A stretch of DNA of 64,000 bases from Cellulomonas gilvus ATCC 13127 (GCF_000218545.1 NC_015671.1:2728001-2792000); one strand, 5' to 3'. Counted from the stretch's first letter, positions 14,176 through 25,058 are shown. Numbers and translations are program-made. Notes: generated by a model from the letters alone, not told the origin.

Positions 14176-14637
14176 TCAGACCGTCGGTGAGCCGGCCGCG
14201 GCCCGCCGCTCGTCGTACCAGGTCACCCAGCCCTGGCCGGGGACGCCGACCCGTCGCCGGAACGCACGACGACGCAACGTGCGCGGCCGCAGGTCCACCC
14301 AGCTGGTCCGGGCGAGCCCGGGCAGTCCGTCCGGCACGCGGAGGTGGTCACGGCGCTGCGTGCGGTCCTGCGACGTGAACCGCGCGACCTCGACATGCCT
14401 GCCGCGCGTGCGGAGCACCAGCACCGGCCTGTCCTTGGCGGCGCGCCCGTCCTCGAACGGCACGAGCGCGAACCACACCTCACCCGGCCGGGGCCGCGCG
14501 GCCCGGCCGCGCCGCAGCAGCGCGAGCACGAGCACGGCGGCCACCGCCGCGAGGCCCAGGTACGGGGCCGGGACCTGGGCGAACCACTCCACCGCCGTGT
14601 CGAACGTCCCCTGACCGTCCACCGTCGTCGCGCGCAC
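14176..14637 (-). CDS. Membrane-anchored PemK/MazF-fold protein
   Basis: 153 aa from GTG at 14637. An N-terminal hydrophobic helix (YLGLAAVAAVLVLALL, about residues 26-41) is followed by a PemK-like domain: PGEVWFALVPFEDGR, AKDRPVLVLRTRGRHVEVARF and a Trp/Asp-rich C-terminus. PemK/MazF toxins are soluble ribonucleases paired with an antitoxin; here there is no small antitoxin gene next to it and the domain is tethered to the membrane. It is therefore unlikely to be an ordinary toxin. It converges with pimB across a 10-nt gap. Confidence 0.75.
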   Translation of the reverse strand: MRATTVDGQGTFDTAVEWFAQVPAPYLGLAAVAAVLVLALLRRGRAARPRPGEVWFALVPFEDGRAAKDRPVLVLRTRGRHVEVARFTSQDRTQRRDHLRVPDGLPGLARTSWVDLRPRTLRRRAFRRRVGVPGQGWVTWYDERRAAAGSPTV

Positions 14638-14694
14638 GACTGGGCATCGACGTGCACGCGCACGGACTTGAGCGTCCAGGCGGCACCGCGGGGC

Positions 14695-14731
14695 GGCGTG
14701 CCGACGCGGAGTGCTCACGCGTCGGCACGCC
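14695..14731 (-). terminator. Rho gene terminator hairpin
   Basis: A perfect 14-bp inverted repeat (GGCGTGCCGACGCG and its complement) with a nine-base loop begins 10 nt past the rho stop codon. No U-run follows. Confidence 0.75.
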
Positions 14732-14740
14732 GACCTCGGG

Positions 14741-16780
14741 TCAGATCGTCTTGCCGGCGTTCTCCACGCCCAGGACGTTGCCCGGGGTGGTCTTCTGGAC
14801 CTGCAGGAGGAACTCGACGTTCGACTTCGTCTCGCGGAGCTTGCCGACGAGCAGCTCGATCGCCTGCTGCTGGTCGAGCGCGCCCATGACGCGGCGGAGC
14901 TTGTAGACGATCTTGAGCTCGTCGTTCGACATGAGGATCTCCTCGCGGCGCGTGCCGGAGGCGTTGACGTCGACCGCGGGGAAGATGCGCTTGTCCGCGA
15001 GCGAGCGGGACAGCCGGAGCTCCATGTTCCCGGTGCCCTTGAACTCCTCGAAGATGACCTCGTCCATCTTGGAGCCGGTCTCCACGAGCGCGGAGGCCAG
15101 GATCGTCAGCGAGCCGCCGTTCTCGATGTTGCGGGCCGCGCCGAAGAACCGCTTGGGCGGGTACAGCGCCGAGGCGTCGACACCGCCGGACAGGATGCGA
15201 CCCGACGCGGGCGCCGCGAGGTTGTACGCGCGCGACAGGCGCGTGAGCGAGTCGAGCAGCACCACGACGTCCTGGCCCAGCTCCACCAGACGCTTGGCGC
15301 GCTCGATGGCGAGCTCGGCGACGATCGTGTGGTCCGACGCGGGGCGGTCGAACGTCGAGGCGATGACCTCGCCCTTGACCGTCCGTTCCATGTCCGTGAC
15401 CTCCTCTGGGCGCTCGTCGACGAGCACGACCATGAGGTGGACCTCGGGGTTGTTCGCGGTGATCGCGTTCGCGATCTGCTGCATGATGATCGTCTTGCCC
15501 GCCTTGGGCGGCGCGACGATGAGGCCGCGCTGGCCCTTGCCGATGGGCGCGACGATGTCGATCACGCGGGGCGTGATGCGCGTCGGGTCCGCGATCTCCA
15601 GACGCAGCCGGTCCTGCGGGTACAGCGGCGTGAGCTTGGCGAACTCCGGGCGGTCACGCGCCTCCTCGGGCGACAGGCCGTTGACCGTGTCCAGGCGCAC
15701 GAGCGCGTTGAACTTGTTCGGCCGGTTGCCCTGCTGGCTCGGCGGCTGCTCACCCTCGCGGGGCTGGCGGACCGCGCCCGTGATCGCGTCGCCGCGACGC
15801 AGGCCGCTCTTCTTGACCTGGCCGAGCGAGACGTAGACGTCGTTGACGCCGGGCAGGTAGCCCGTGGTGCGGACGAACGCGTAGCTGTCGAGCACGTCGA
15901 GGATGCCCGCGACCGGGAGCAGCACGTCGTCGTCCGCGACCTCGATCTCGTCGAGGCCCGCGAGCTCGGGCTGACCCGAGCGGCCGCGCCCGCGCTTGCG
16001 GTCACGGTCGCGGTCGCGGTACCGGTCGCGCGAGCGGCGCCGGCGTCCGCCGCGCTCCTCGTCGTCGCCGGCCTGCTCCTGCGTACGGGGCTCCTGGGTG
16101 CGCTCGGGGTCGCGCTGCTCGGGCTGACGCCGCACGTCGGGCGTGCGCTGACCGTCCTGCGCGCGCTCGTCGGCGGCCGTGCGCTGACCGTCCTGCGGGC
16201 GCTGGCGCTGCCCGCGGCCCGCCGCCTCGCGCGGCACGTCGCCGTCCTCGGGCGCGCCCGCGGCGCGGCCCGACCGCCGCGACCGGCGCTGGCCCACCTC
16301 GGCGACCGCGTCCGCGGCCCGTGCCGCCCGGTCCGACGACCGCTCAGCGGGCTTGTCCTCGGCCGGGCCCAGGCGCGCGTCGAGCGCGGCCTCGAGGCCG
16401 GCGAGCGCGTCACGCGTGGGTGCCTGCTCACGGCTCTCGTCGGCCTGCTCGCGGGGCTGGCGGCGCTCGCCGCGCGTGCGCGCGGGACGGCGCTCGTCAG
16501 CGGCCACGGGGGCGGCGTCGGGCTCGGCCGCACGGGCGGGCTCGACCGCGGGGGCGGGCTCGGTCACCGGGGCGACGGCCTGCTCACGGCGCGAGTCCAG
16601 CGCGCGCGAGCGCGAGGCACCGCGCGCGGACGTGATCGCCTCGACCAGGTCGCCCTTGCGCATCTTGGAGGTGCCCTTGACGCCGAGCTCCACGGCCATC
16701 GCCTGCAGCTCCGGGAGGCGCAGCGCAGCGATCGAACCGCCCGTGGACGTGCCCGCGGCGTTCTGGGTGGTGTCTGTCAC
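14741..16780 (-). CDS. rho: Transcription termination factor Rho with actinobacterial insertion
   Basis: Hexameric RNA helicase for factor-dependent termination. The 679-aa protein is about 260 aa longer than E. coli Rho. Residues 10-50 form the Rho N-terminal SAP-like helix bundle. Residues 60-275 are a charged, disordered insertion rich in Arg, Glu, Gln and Asp (ending with repeated RD/KR). The cold-shock-like RNA-binding domain starts near 277, and the P-loop PPKAGKT is near 425, followed by VDERPEEVTDM. GTG at 16780 has GGGGAAGGG upstream. It sits downstream of thrB with its own promoter. Confidence 0.97.
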   Translation of the reverse strand: MTDTTQNAAGTSTGGSIAALRLPELQAMAVELGVKGTSKMRKGDLVEAITSARGASRSRALDSRREQAVAPVTEPAPAVEPARAAEPDAAPVAADERRPARTRGERRQPREQADESREQAPTRDALAGLEAALDARLGPAEDKPAERSSDRAARAADAVAEVGQRRSRRSGRAAGAPEDGDVPREAAGRGQRQRPQDGQRTAADERAQDGQRTPDVRRQPEQRDPERTQEPRTQEQAGDDEERGGRRRRSRDRYRDRDRDRKRGRGRSGQPELAGLDEIEVADDDVLLPVAGILDVLDSYAFVRTTGYLPGVNDVYVSLGQVKKSGLRRGDAITGAVRQPREGEQPPSQQGNRPNKFNALVRLDTVNGLSPEEARDRPEFAKLTPLYPQDRLRLEIADPTRITPRVIDIVAPIGKGQRGLIVAPPKAGKTIIMQQIANAITANNPEVHLMVVLVDERPEEVTDMERTVKGEVIASTFDRPASDHTIVAELAIERAKRLVELGQDVVVLLDSLTRLSRAYNLAAPASGRILSGGVDASALYPPKRFFGAARNIENGGSLTILASALVETGSKMDEVIFEEFKGTGNMELRLSRSLADKRIFPAVDVNASGTRREEILMSNDELKIVYKLRRVMGALDQQQAIELLVGKLRETKSNVEFLLQVQKTTPGNVLGVENAGKTI

Positions 16781-17022
16781 GAAGGACCCTTCCCCCTCGA
16801 TGGGGTCGGCGTACCGACCGGTGCTCCGCCGCGCGGGGGTCCGCGGGCGGGGCGGTGATGGAAGCCCCACGCGCGGCATACGACGACGTCGGCGACGCGA
16901 TCGGGCTGGGGTGCGTCCCCGGGACGACCGACTCGCCTGGGGCACGGCCTCGGGGTTCCCACGACGAGCGGGCGGGATCACACGGCGGCACGGGCCCCGG
17001 ATGCGGTCCGGGGAACGGGGCG
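16781..17022 (-). promoter_or_regulatory. Long 5' leader of rho
   Basis: No credible gene lies in the 317 nt between thrB and rho. About 235 nt separate the candidate -10 box from the rho start codon, an unusually long leader for this genome. Rho autoregulates in many bacteria through its own leader, so this untranslated stretch is the likely site. Apart from GC-rich local pairings I see no known riboswitch. Confidence 0.45.
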
Positions 17023-17028
17023 ATCCTA
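17023..17028 (-). promoter_or_regulatory. Candidate -10 box for rho
   Basis: TAGGAT read on the minus strand, inside GTGGTAGGATCG, is the best TANNNT match in the thrB-rho gap. It lies just downstream of the thrB terminator hairpin, as expected for an independent rho promoter. Confidence 0.5.
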
Positions 17029-17035
17029 CCACCGG

Positions 17036-17070
17036 CCCTCCCGTGCCCGGCCCGACCGGGCTCGGGAGGG
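17036..17070 (-). terminator. thrB terminator hairpin
   Basis: CCCTCCCG pairs with CGGGAGGG, then after one T-T mismatch GCCCGG pairs with CCGGGC around a five-base loop. The hairpin ends the hom-thrC-thrB transcript 28 nt after the thrB stop. Confidence 0.65.
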
Positions 17071-17097
17071 CTCGGTGCGGCCGTGCCCGGCGAACGG

Positions 17098-18069
17098 TCA
17101 CCCGATCGGGTCGTCGCCCGTCCGCACCTGCACGCCCGTGGCGTCGACGGGCAGCGGCCGGATGGTCCACCCGCCCAGCACACCGCCGAACGCGTCCGCG
17201 ATCGCCTGGTCGGCGTCCGTGGTCACGGCCTGGCCCGGCGCCGAGGTGCGCCGAGCGAGCGCGAGGACCGTGGGCCCCGCGCCGGACACGACCGCGGCGA
17301 CGCCGTTGCGGCGCAGCACGTCGACCAGCGCGAGCGAGTCCGGCATGACGCTGCGGCGGTAGTCCTGGTGCAGGCGGTCGACCGTCGCGTCGAGCAGCAG
17401 GTCCGGGCGGCGTCCGAGCGCCTCGACCAGCAGGGCCGCGCGGCCGGCCTGGGCCGCGGCGTCGGCGTGCGGCACGTGCTCGGGCAGCACGCCCCGCGCA
17501 GCCTTGGTGGACAGGTGGTGCGGCGGCACCATGACCACGGGCACGACGTCGTCGTGCACCGCGATCCGTGCGCAGCCGACCGCCCCCTCCCCGCCGGCCT
17601 CCGGGCGCGACCACGCGATCGTCGCGCCGCCCACGATCGCCGGCGCGGCGTTGTCCGGGTGGCCCTCGAGCTGCGTGGCGAGCGCGAGCAGCGTCGCGTC
17701 GTCGAGCGCCTCGGGCTCGGAGATCAGGCCACGCGCCGCGGCGAGCCCTGCGACCACCGCGGCGGCCGACGAGCCCAGGCCGCGCCCGTGCGGGATCGCG
17801 TTGCGGCACATCAGCTCGAGGCCCGCCTGGGGCGCGCCGACGTGGTCGAGCGCGATGCGGACCGCGCGCACCACCAGGTGGCGCTCGTCGTCGGGGACCT
17901 GGCCCGCACCCTCGCCCTCGACCTCGACGCGGACGCCCGGTGAGGCGACGGCGCGGATCAGCAGCTCGTCGTGCAGGCCGAGCGCGACGCCCATGGCGTC
18001 GAAGCCCGGACCGAGGTTGGCGGACGTCGCGGGGACGCGGACGCGCACGCTGTCCGCGCGCAGACGCAC
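17098..18069 (-). CDS. thrB: Homoserine kinase
   Basis: GHMP-family kinase, 323 aa, phosphorylating homoserine for threonine synthesis. The motifs are VPATSANLGPGFDAMGVAL (motif 1), PHGRGLGSSAAAVVAG (the ATP-binding GLGSSAA loop) and AVVSGAGPTVLAL (motif 3). It starts 7 nt after thrC, last gene of hom-thrC-thrB. ATG at 18069. Confidence 0.97.
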   Translation of the reverse strand: MRLRADSVRVRVPATSANLGPGFDAMGVALGLHDELLIRAVASPGVRVEVEGEGAGQVPDDERHLVVRAVRIALDHVGAPQAGLELMCRNAIPHGRGLGSSAAAVVAGLAAARGLISEPEALDDATLLALATQLEGHPDNAAPAIVGGATIAWSRPEAGGEGAVGCARIAVHDDVVPVVMVPPHHLSTKAARGVLPEHVPHADAAAQAGRAALLVEALGRRPDLLLDATVDRLHQDYRRSVMPDSLALVDVLRRNGVAAVVSGAGPTVLALARRTSAPGQAVTTDADQAIADAFGGVLGGWTIRPLPVDATGVQVRTGDDPIG

Positions 18070-18076
18070 GGCGGCC

Positions 18077-19168
18077 TCAGCCCAGGCCGAGGGCGTCCGC
18101 GATGGACACCACGTCCGCGCTCACGCGCACCGGGGTGACGTCGCTGCCGTCGGGGCCGCGCAGCGCCCACTGCGGGTCCTTGAGGCCGTGCCCGGTGACG
18201 GTGATCGTGATGCGCGCGCCGGCGGGCACGCGGCCCTCGTCGGACAGGCGCAGCAGGCCCGCGACGCCCGCGGCGGACGCGGGCTCGACGAACACCCCGA
18301 CCTCGGCGGACAGCACGCGGTGCGCGCGCAGGATCTCGTCGTCGGTGACCGACTCGATGATCCCGCCCGAGACGTCGCGCGCCTCGAGCGCCTGGTCCCA
18401 CGACGCGGGGTTGCCGATGCGGATCGCGGTCGCGATCGTCTCCGGCTCGTCCACGGGGTGGCCCAGCACCAGCGGCGCGGCGCCCGCGGCCTGGAAGCCC
18501 CACATCACCGGCGTGCGGCTCGCGACCGTGCCGTGCGCCGCACCGTCGTCGAGGCCCGCGTACTCGCGGAACCCCTTCCAGTACGCCGTGATGTTGCCCG
18601 CGTTGCCGACGGGGAGCACGTGGATGTCCGGCGCGTCGCCGAGCGCGTCCACGATCTCGAACGCCGCGGTCTTCTGGCCCTGGATGCGATCGGGGTTGAC
18701 CGAGTTCACCAGGTCCACCGGGTAGGCCTCGGCGAGCTTGCGCGCCGCCACCAGGCACGCGTCGAAGTTGCCGTCCACCTGCAGCAGGCGCGCGCCGTGC
18801 GCGATCGCCTGGCTGAGCTTGCCCATCGCGATCTTGCCGTCGGGCACCAGGACCGCGCAGACCATGCCCGCACGTGTCGCGTACGCGGCCGCGGACGCCG
18901 ACGTGTTGCCCGTCGAGGCGCACACCACGGCCTTCGCGCCGCGCGCCGCCGCGGCCGAGATCGCGGTGGTCATGCCGCGGTCCTTGAACGAGCCCGTGGG
19001 GTTCATGCCCTCGAACTTCACGTGCACGTCCGCACCCGTGCGCTCGCTCAGGGCGGGCGCGGCGATCAGCGGCGTGCCCCCCTCGCCGAGCGTGACGGGG
19101 TGCGTCAGCAGGTGCGCGGGCAGGCGGTCGGCGTACTCGGCGATGACGCCGCGCCACTGGTGGGCCAT
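18077..19168 (-). CDS. thrC: Threonine synthase
   Basis: PLP enzyme converting O-phosphohomoserine to threonine. At 363 aa it is the short actinobacterial type. The PLP lysine is in [11 protein letters not shown], and the phosphate-binding loop is [28 protein letters not shown] is also conserved. The ATG overlaps the hom stop by one base (TGATG), so translation is coupled. Confidence 0.97.
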   Translation of the reverse strand: MAHQWRGVIAEYADRLPAHLLTHPVTLGEGGTPLIAAPALSERTGADVHVKFEGMNPTGSFKDRGMTTAISAAAARGAKAVVCASTGNTSASAAAYATRAGMVCAVLVPDGKIAMGKLSQAIAHGARLLQVDGNFDACLVAARKLAEAYPVDLVNSVNPDRIQGQKTAAFEIVDALGDAPDIHVLPVGNAGNITAYWKGFREYAGLDDGAAHGTVASRTPVMWGFQAAGAAPLVLGHPVDEPETIATAIRIGNPASWDQALEARDVSGGIIESVTDDEILRAHRVLSAEVGVFVEPASAAGVAGLLRLSDEGRVPAGARITITVTGHGLKDPQWALRGPDGSDVTPVRVSADVVSIADALGLG

Positions 19169-20493
19169 CAGGCTCCTTCGACTCGCAGGACGGACACGAC
19201 GTCACGGACGGCGTCGAGCTGGGTGAGCGCGGCCACGGTCGCCGTGAGGGCGCTCTCGGGGGCCGCGTGCGTGGTGATGAGCAGACGCGCCACGGCGACG
19301 TCCGCACCGTCGTCCTCGACGACGCGGGCGGCGGTCTGGCGCACCGCCTCGATCGAGACGTCCTGGTCCGCGAGACGCGCGGCCACCTGCGCGAGCACGC
19401 CGGGGCGGTCCGCGACGTCCAGCCGCACCTGGAACTTGGTCCGCGCGGCGTCCGCGGGCAGCACCGGAAGCGCCGCGTACGACGACTCGACGGGTCCGCG
19501 CCCGCCCAGCACGCGGTGCCGTGCGACCGAGACCAGGTCCCCCAGCACCGCGGAGGACGTCGGCGCGCCGCCCGCACCCCGGCCGTAGAACATCAGCTCG
19601 CCCGCGGCCTCGGCCTCGACGAACACCGCGTTGAACGCGCCGTGCACGCCCGCGAGCGGGTGGTCGGCGGGCACGAGCGCGGGGTGGACGCGCACCTGGA
19701 TGCCCGTGACGCCGCCGGACGTGTTGCGCTCGGCGATCGCCAGGAGCTTGATGACGTGACCCGTGCGCTGCGCCCACGCGACGTCGTCGGCCGTGACCGC
19801 GCCGATGCCCTCACGCGAGACGTCGTCCAGCGAGACCCGCGTGTGGAACGCCAACGACGCGAGGATCGCGGCCTTCGCGGCCGCGTCGTAGCCGTCCACG
19901 TCCGCGCTCGGGTCCGCCTCCGCGTAGCCGAGCGACTGCGCCTCCTTGACCGCCTGGTCGAGCTCGAGGCCCTCGGTCGTCATGCGGTCCAGCACGTAGT
20001 TGGTGGTGCCGTTGACGATGCCGAGGACCCGCTGGACCTGGTCGCCCGCGAGCGACTCGCGCACCGGGCGCACGATCGGGATGGCGCCCGCGACCGCGGC
20101 CTCGAAGTACAGGTCGACGCCCGCGGCGTCCGCGGCCGCGTAGAGCGCCGGGCCGTCCTGCGCGAGCAGCGCCTTGTTGGCGGTGACGACGCTCGCGCCG
20201 CCCTGGATCGCCCGCAGGATGAGCGTGCGCGCGGGCTCGATGCCGCCCATGAGCTCGACGACGACGTCCGCACCGTCGACGAGCGCCTCGGCGTCCGCGG
20301 TCAGCAGGTCGGCCAACGGCGTGCCGGTGACGTCCTCGCGCGGGACGGCCACGTCCCGGACCGCGATCCCCACGAGGTCGACGCGCGTGCCGACGCGCGA
20401 CGCGAGCTCGTCGGCGTGCTCGACCAGCCGACGGGCCACCTGGGTGCCGACGACACCGCATCCCAGCAGGGCAACCTTCAAGGGGGCGGGCAC
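19168..20493 (-). CDS. hom: Homoserine dehydrogenase
   Basis: NAD(P)H-dependent reduction of aspartate semialdehyde to homoserine, the branch point to threonine and methionine. 441 aa: Rossmann domain with [15 protein letters not shown], catalytic domain with [17 protein letters not shown] and the KAAILAS segment, and a C-terminal ACT domain (about 355-441; [20 protein letters not shown]) that implies threonine feedback control. GTG at 20493 with GGAGGT close upstream. Confidence 0.97.
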   Translation of the reverse strand: MPAPLKVALLGCGVVGTQVARRLVEHADELASRVGTRVDLVGIAVRDVAVPREDVTGTPLADLLTADAEALVDGADVVVELMGGIEPARTLILRAIQGGASVVTANKALLAQDGPALYAAADAAGVDLYFEAAVAGAIPIVRPVRESLAGDQVQRVLGIVNGTTNYVLDRMTTEGLELDQAVKEAQSLGYAEADPSADVDGYDAAAKAAILASLAFHTRVSLDDVSREGIGAVTADDVAWAQRTGHVIKLLAIAERNTSGGVTGIQVRVHPALVPADHPLAGVHGAFNAVFVEAEAAGELMFYGRGAGGAPTSSAVLGDLVSVARHRVLGGRGPVESSYAALPVLPADAARTKFQVRLDVADRPGVLAQVAARLADQDVSIEAVRQTAARVVEDDGADVAVARLLITTHAAPESALTATVAALTQLDAVRDVVSVLRVEGA

Positions 20494-20526
20494 GCGACCT
20501 CCGGTGAACTCGTCGGGACTCGCGCC

Positions 20527-20532
20527 AGGATA
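20527..20532 (-). promoter_or_regulatory. Candidate -10 box for hom-thrC-thrB
   Basis: TATCCT on the minus strand lies 33 nt before the hom GTG and downstream of the lysA terminator. The leader would be about 25 nt, too short for a threonine attenuator peptide. Confidence 0.45.
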
Positions 20533-20568
20533 GGGCGCCACGGGGGCCCGGCGGGGCGCCGTCCGGTC

Positions 20569-20604
20569 GGCAGGACGTGCGGGGCACGCCGCGGACGTCC
20601 TGCC
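20569..20604 (-). terminator. lysA terminator hairpin
   Basis: GGCAGGACGT pairs with ACGTCCTGCC (10 bp) and an inner GCGG/CCGC extends the stem around a six-base loop. It begins 7 nt after the lysA stop and separates lysA from hom. Confidence 0.7.
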
Positions 20605-20611
20605 CGCGCGG

Positions 20612-21976
20612 TCAGCCCTCGTCGAGCGCCAGCAGGTCCGCGACGGTCTCGCGCCGCAGCAGCGTCCGCACCTCACCGGCCCGGACCGCGACCACGGGTG
20701 GTCGCGTGAGCAGGTTGTAGTTCGACGCCATCGAGCGGCCGTACGCCCCCGTCGCCGCGACGGCCAGCAGGTCGCCCGCCCGGACGTCCCCGGGCAGCAG
20801 CACCTCGTGCACCACGATGTCACCCGACTCGCAGTGCTTGCCCACCACGCGCGCGAGCACCCCGGGCGCCGACGACAGCCGCCCGACGACCTCCGCGTGG
20901 TAGCGGGCGCCGTACAGCGCGGGACGGATGTTGTCGCTCATGCCGCCGTCGACCGAGACGTACAGCCGTTCGGTCACGTCGTCCACACGCACGGGCTTGA
21001 CCGTGCCGACCGTGTAGAGCGTGAGCCCGGCCGGGCCGACCACCGCACGGCCCGGCTCGATCGAGAACCGCGGCAACGGCGTCCCCAGGTCCGCCGCAGC
21101 CCCCGCGACCGCGCCGGCGACGTCCTTGGCGATCCGGTCGGGGTCCAGCGCGACCTCGCCGGGCAGGTAGGCGATGCCGTACCCGCCGCCGAGGTCGACC
21201 TCGTCGACCAGCACTCCCGTGCGCGCCGCGAGCGCGGCCCGCAGCTCGAGCACCACGCGCGCCGCGACCTCGAAGCCCGAGGGGTCCAGGATCTGCGAGC
21301 CGATGTGCGAGTGGATGCCCAGCAGGTGCAGCTCCGGGCGGTCCAGCACCGCGAGCAGCGCGGTCATCGCGGGCGAGTCGGCGCCGTCCCGGGCCGCGAC
21401 CGACAGGCCGAACTTCTGGTCCTCGTGCGCGGTGGAGATGTACTCGTGCCCGCCCGCGTGCACGCCTGTGGTCACGCGCACCATGACGGGTGCGGGCGCT
21501 CCCCCGCGGGCCCGGACGAGCGCCGCGAGCCGCTCGATCTCGACGAGCGAGTCGACGATGATCCGGCCCACGCCGTGCTCGAGCGCGAGCGCGAGCTCGT
21601 CGTCGGACTTGTTGTTGCCGTGCAGGCCCAGGTCGGCACCCGGGACGCCCGCGCGCAGCGCGACCGCGAGCTCGCCGCCGGACGCGGTGTCCACGCGCAG
21701 CCCCTCGTCGTGCACCCACCGCGCGACGGCCACCGACAGGAACGCCTTGCCCGCGTAGTACACGTCGACGCCCGCGCCGACCTCGGCGAACGCCGCGGTG
21801 AACGCACGCCGGTAGCCGGCCGCACGCGCCCGCAGGTCCGCCTCGTCCAGCACGTACGCGGGCGTGCCGACCTCGGCGGCCAGCCGCGCGACGGGCACGC
21901 CGCCGACGACGAGCGCACCCGCCGCGTCCCGCGCGGCACCCGTGGACCAGGGCTCGCCCGGGATGCTGGTGCTCAC
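20612..21976 (-). CDS. lysA: Diaminopimelate decarboxylase
   Basis: Last step of lysine synthesis: meso-DAP to L-lysine. The 454-aa protein is a fold-III PLP enzyme with the PLP lysine in [10 protein letters not shown], the HIGSQI loop, the glycine-rich phosphate site [15 protein letters not shown] and the CESGD motif contributed across the dimer. GTG at 21976 overlaps the argS stop by 4 nt. Pairing with argS is typical for actinobacteria. Confidence 0.97.
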   Translation of the reverse strand: MSTSIPGEPWSTGAARDAAGALVVGGVPVARLAAEVGTPAYVLDEADLRARAAGYRRAFTAAFAEVGAGVDVYYAGKAFLSVAVARWVHDEGLRVDTASGGELAVALRAGVPGADLGLHGNNKSDDELALALEHGVGRIIVDSLVEIERLAALVRARGGAPAPVMVRVTTGVHAGGHEYISTAHEDQKFGLSVAARDGADSPAMTALLAVLDRPELHLLGIHSHIGSQILDPSGFEVAARVVLELRAALAARTGVLVDEVDLGGGYGIAYLPGEVALDPDRIAKDVAGAVAGAAADLGTPLPRFSIEPGRAVVGPAGLTLYTVGTVKPVRVDDVTERLYVSVDGGMSDNIRPALYGARYHAEVVGRLSSAPGVLARVVGKHCESGDIVVHEVLLPGDVRAGDLLAVAATGAYGRSMASNYNLLTRPPVVAVRAGEVRTLLRRETVADLLALDEG

Positions 21977-23655
21977 ATGCGCTCCGGCGCGCTCACACCC
22001 AGCAGACCCAGGCCGTTGGCGAGCACCTGGCGCGTGGCCTCGGTGAGCCACAGGCGCGTGCGGTGCACGTCCGTGACCGCCTCGTCGCCCTGCGGGAGGA
22101 CGTAGCGCTTCGCGTCGTACCACTTGTGGAACGCGCCCGCGAGCTGCTCGAGGTAGCGCGCGACGCGGTGCGGCTCGCGCAGCGTGGCCGCCTGCGCGAC
22201 CACGCGCGGGAAGTCCGCGAGCTGTCCGAGCAGCACGGCCTCGGTCTCGTGGTCGAGCACGGACGCGTCGAACCCGTCCTGGCGGCGCACGCCGGCCTCG
22301 GCCGCGTTGCGCGCGATGTTCGACGTGCGCGCGTGCGCGTACTGCACGTAGAAGACCGGGTTCTCGTTGGTCGCCTTGGCCAGCAGGTCCAGGTCCAGGT
22401 CGATCGCGCTGTCCGCCGACGAGCGCGCGAGCGAGTACCGCGCGGCGTCCACGCCGACCGCGTCCACCAGGTCGTCGATCGTCACGACCGTGCCCGCGCG
22501 CTTGGACATGCGCACGGGCTGTCCCTCGCGCACCAGGTTGACCAGCTGGCCGATGAGGATCTCCAGGTGCACGTCCGGGTCGTCGCCGAACGCCGCCGCG
22601 ACCGCGCGCATGCGGCCGACGTAGCCGTGGTGGTCCGCACCGAGCATCATCACGACGCGGTCGAACCCGCGCTCGCGCTTGTCCAGGTAGTACGCGATGT
22701 CGCCCGCGATGTAGGCGGCCTCGCCGTCCGACTTGAGGACCACGCGGTCCTTGTCGTCCCCGAAGTCGGTGGTGCGCAGCCACGTCGCGCCGTCCGCGTC
22801 GAACATGTGGCCCAGCTCGCGCAGGCGCGCGACCGCACGCTCGACCGCGCCGGACTCGTGCAGCGAGTCCTCGTGGAAGTACACGTCGAAGTCCACACCG
22901 AAGTCGTGCAGCGACTGCTTGATCTCGGTGAACATGAGCTCGACGCCGCGCGCGCGGAACGCCTCGGTCGCCTCGGCGTCGCCGAGCGTGCGCGGGTCGG
23001 GCTCGCCCGCCGCGGCCGCGTCCGCGATCACACGGTCGGCGATGTCGGTGATGTACTGCCCGCCGTAGCCGTCCTCGGGCGCGTCCAGGCCCCGGGCGCG
23101 CGCGACGAGCGAGCGCGCGAACCTGTCGATCTGCGCGCCGTGGTCGTTGAAGTAGTACTCGCGCGTGACGTCGGCACCCGACGCCTCGAGCACACGCGCC
23201 AGGCTGTCGCCCACCGCCGCCCAGCGCACGCCGCCGATGTGCAGCGGGCCGGTGGGGTTGGCCGAGACGAACTCGAGGTTGACGCGGTGCCCCGCCTCGG
23301 AGTCGTTGCGCCCGTACGCGGCGCCCTGCTCGACGACCGTCCGCGCGAGCTCACCCGCCGCGGCCGTGTCCAGGCGGATGTTGAGGAACCCGGGGCCGGC
23401 GATCTCGACCGCAGCGACGCCGGGCGTGCCGGCCAGCCGGCGCACCAGCTCCTCGGCCATCGCGCGCGGGTTGGTGCCGGCCTTCTTGGCCAGCTGCAGC
23501 GCCACGTTGGTGGCCCAGTCCCCGTGCTCACGCTGCCGGGGTCGCTCGAGGTGCACGTGCGCCGGGACGTCGGCGGGGTCGAGGGCGAACGTGCCGTCGG
23601 CGACGGCCGCCGCGAGGGCGTCCGCGAGAGCCTGGGAGAGCTGGTCGGGAGTCAC
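21973..23655 (-). CDS. argS: Arginyl-tRNA synthetase
   Basis: Class I synthetase, 560 aa. The HIGH-type motif is [12 protein letters not shown], the KMSKS-type loop is [11 protein letters not shown], and the C-terminal DALR anticodon-binding domain begins around [19 protein letters not shown] at 23655 overlaps the stop of the upstream transporter gene by 4 nt. A tRNA-Arg(CCG) gene lies about 2.1 kb away. Confidence 0.97.
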   Translation of the reverse strand: MTPDQLSQALADALAAAVADGTFALDPADVPAHVHLERPRQREHGDWATNVALQLAKKAGTNPRAMAEELVRRLAGTPGVAAVEIAGPGFLNIRLDTAAAGELARTVVEQGAAYGRNDSEAGHRVNLEFVSANPTGPLHIGGVRWAAVGDSLARVLEASGADVTREYYFNDHGAQIDRFARSLVARARGLDAPEDGYGGQYITDIADRVIADAAAAGEPDPRTLGDAEATEAFRARGVELMFTEIKQSLHDFGVDFDVYFHEDSLHESGAVERAVARLRELGHMFDADGATWLRTTDFGDDKDRVVLKSDGEAAYIAGDIAYYLDKRERGFDRVVMMLGADHHGYVGRMRAVAAAFGDDPDVHLEILIGQLVNLVREGQPVRMSKRAGTVVTIDDLVDAVGVDAARYSLARSSADSAIDLDLDLLAKATNENPVFYVQYAHARTSNIARNAAEAGVRRQDGFDASVLDHETEAVLLGQLADFPRVVAQAATLREPHRVARYLEQLAGAFHKWYDAKRYVLPQGDEAVTDVHRTRLWLTEATRQVLANGLGLLGVSAPERM

Positions 23656-24932
23656 CGGCCAAGCGTAGGGGAACCGGGGGCCCGCTCCCCCGGACCGCCC
23701 AGCACCTCGGGACGGCACGCGCGCCAGGCCGCGCCCACCAGGACACCCAGCAGCGTCAGGAGCACCAGGAGCGGCGCGGTCCAGTCCCCCGTCGCGTCGT
23801 ACAGCAGCCCGATGCCGAGCGGGCCCAGGCCCGCGAGCGCGTACCCGACACCCTGCACCATGCCCGAGAGCACCACCGCGAGCGCCGGGGTCGCCGTGCG
23901 CAGCCCGATGAGCGCCAGCAGGATCGGGAATGCGCTGGGCCCGATGCCCAGCAGCACCATCCACACGGCCGTCCCGTGCGCGGGCGACGTCAGCAGGCCG
24001 ACGTACCCCGCGGCCCAGCACACGACGAAGCCGACGACCAGCGGGAACGGCGAGCGCAGCCGCGCGGCCAGCACGGGTCCGACGAGCGAGGCGGGCAGCC
24101 CGAGGATCGCGAACAGCGCGAGCCAGCGACCGCCCACGTCCGACGGCAGACCCGCGTCCACGAGGATCTCGGGCAGCCACGCGAAGACGGTGTACGTGCC
24201 GAGCGAGTTCATCCCGAACGTCACCGCCATCGCCCACGCGAGCGGCGAGCGCCACACCACGCGCGCGTCGCCGCGCGCACCCGTGGTCACCGCGGACGCG
24301 GCGGGCCGCGGGGCGCGTCGGACCAGCTCCCGCAGGTGCGCGCGCGCCGCGACGGACCGCACGACGACCACGACCCACGGCAGCGCGGCGACCACGCCCA
24401 CCGCGGCCCACAGCCCCACCGACCAGCGCCAGCCCGCCGCCTGGGCCACGGGCAGCGCCACCAGCGGCGGCACGGCCGTGCTCACCGACAGCGCGACCGA
24501 GTACGCGGCGGTCACCGGGCCGATCCGGTCGGGGAAGTACCGCTTGACCAGCGGCGGTAGGAGCACGTTGCCCATCCCCATGCCCGCGAGCGCCACGACC
24601 GACCAGGCCAGGAAGGCCGGCGCGGTGCCCGCACCCGCGCGCAGCACCTCGCCCACGGCCGAGAGCACGAGCGCCGCGACCATGGTCGGCTCGAGGCCCA
24701 CGCGGCGGGCCACCGGGGTCGCGAGCGAGCCGAACACCGCGAACGAGAGCACCGGGACCGTGCCGAGCAGGCCCACCTGCGCAGACGTCAGTGCGACGTC
24801 GTCCCGCACCATGTCGAGGATCGGCGAGACCGCCGCGACCGCGATCCGCAGGTTGAGCCCCACCAGCACCACGCCCAGCAGCACGACGAGGCGACCGCGC
24901 CAGGGCGCGGGGGCGGCGGGGTGCGCGGTCAC
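23652..24932 (-). CDS. MFS transporter, CynX/NimT-like family
   Basis: 426 aa with 12 predicted membrane helices; no large periplasmic domain. Helix 1 ([28 protein letters not shown]) resembles the CynX/NimT group of anion and nitroimidazole transporters. The substrate cannot be told from sequence. GTG at 24932 with GGAG four bases upstream. Its stop overlaps argS, so argS may be translated from this mRNA, and it diverges from a GntR regulator that probably controls it. Confidence 0.85.
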   Translation of the reverse strand: MTAHPAAPAPWRGRLVVLLGVVLVGLNLRIAVAAVSPILDMVRDDVALTSAQVGLLGTVPVLSFAVFGSLATPVARRVGLEPTMVAALVLSAVGEVLRAGAGTAPAFLAWSVVALAGMGMGNVLLPPLVKRYFPDRIGPVTAAYSVALSVSTAVPPLVALPVAQAAGWRWSVGLWAAVGVVAALPWVVVVVRSVAARAHLRELVRRAPRPAASAVTTGARGDARVVWRSPLAWAMAVTFGMNSLGTYTVFAWLPEILVDAGLPSDVGGRWLALFAILGLPASLVGPVLAARLRSPFPLVVGFVVCWAAGYVGLLTSPAHGTAVWMVLLGIGPSAFPILLALIGLRTATPALAVVLSGMVQGVGYALAGLGPLGIGLLYDATGDWTAPLLVLLTLLGVLVGAAWRACRPEVLGGPGERAPGSPTLGR

Positions 24933-25058
24933 GGGGCTCCGGAGGGGACGGGTGGCGGCACGCGGGTGGTCCCGCGCCGCCGACGAGAGACGGGTCTGGC
25001 GGCACGACGGTCGCTCGTGTTGACTGCACCGCATGCCTGGACACGGAGCCCCGTCCCG

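Noticed and set aside
14176-14637. Type II toxin-antitoxin module (PemK)
   Set aside because: No antitoxin-like gene is adjacent and the domain follows a membrane helix.
20494-20568. Threonine attenuator or riboswitch before hom
   Set aside because: The leader after the -10 box is only about 25 nt and holds no Thr/Ile-rich peptide or known aptamer.
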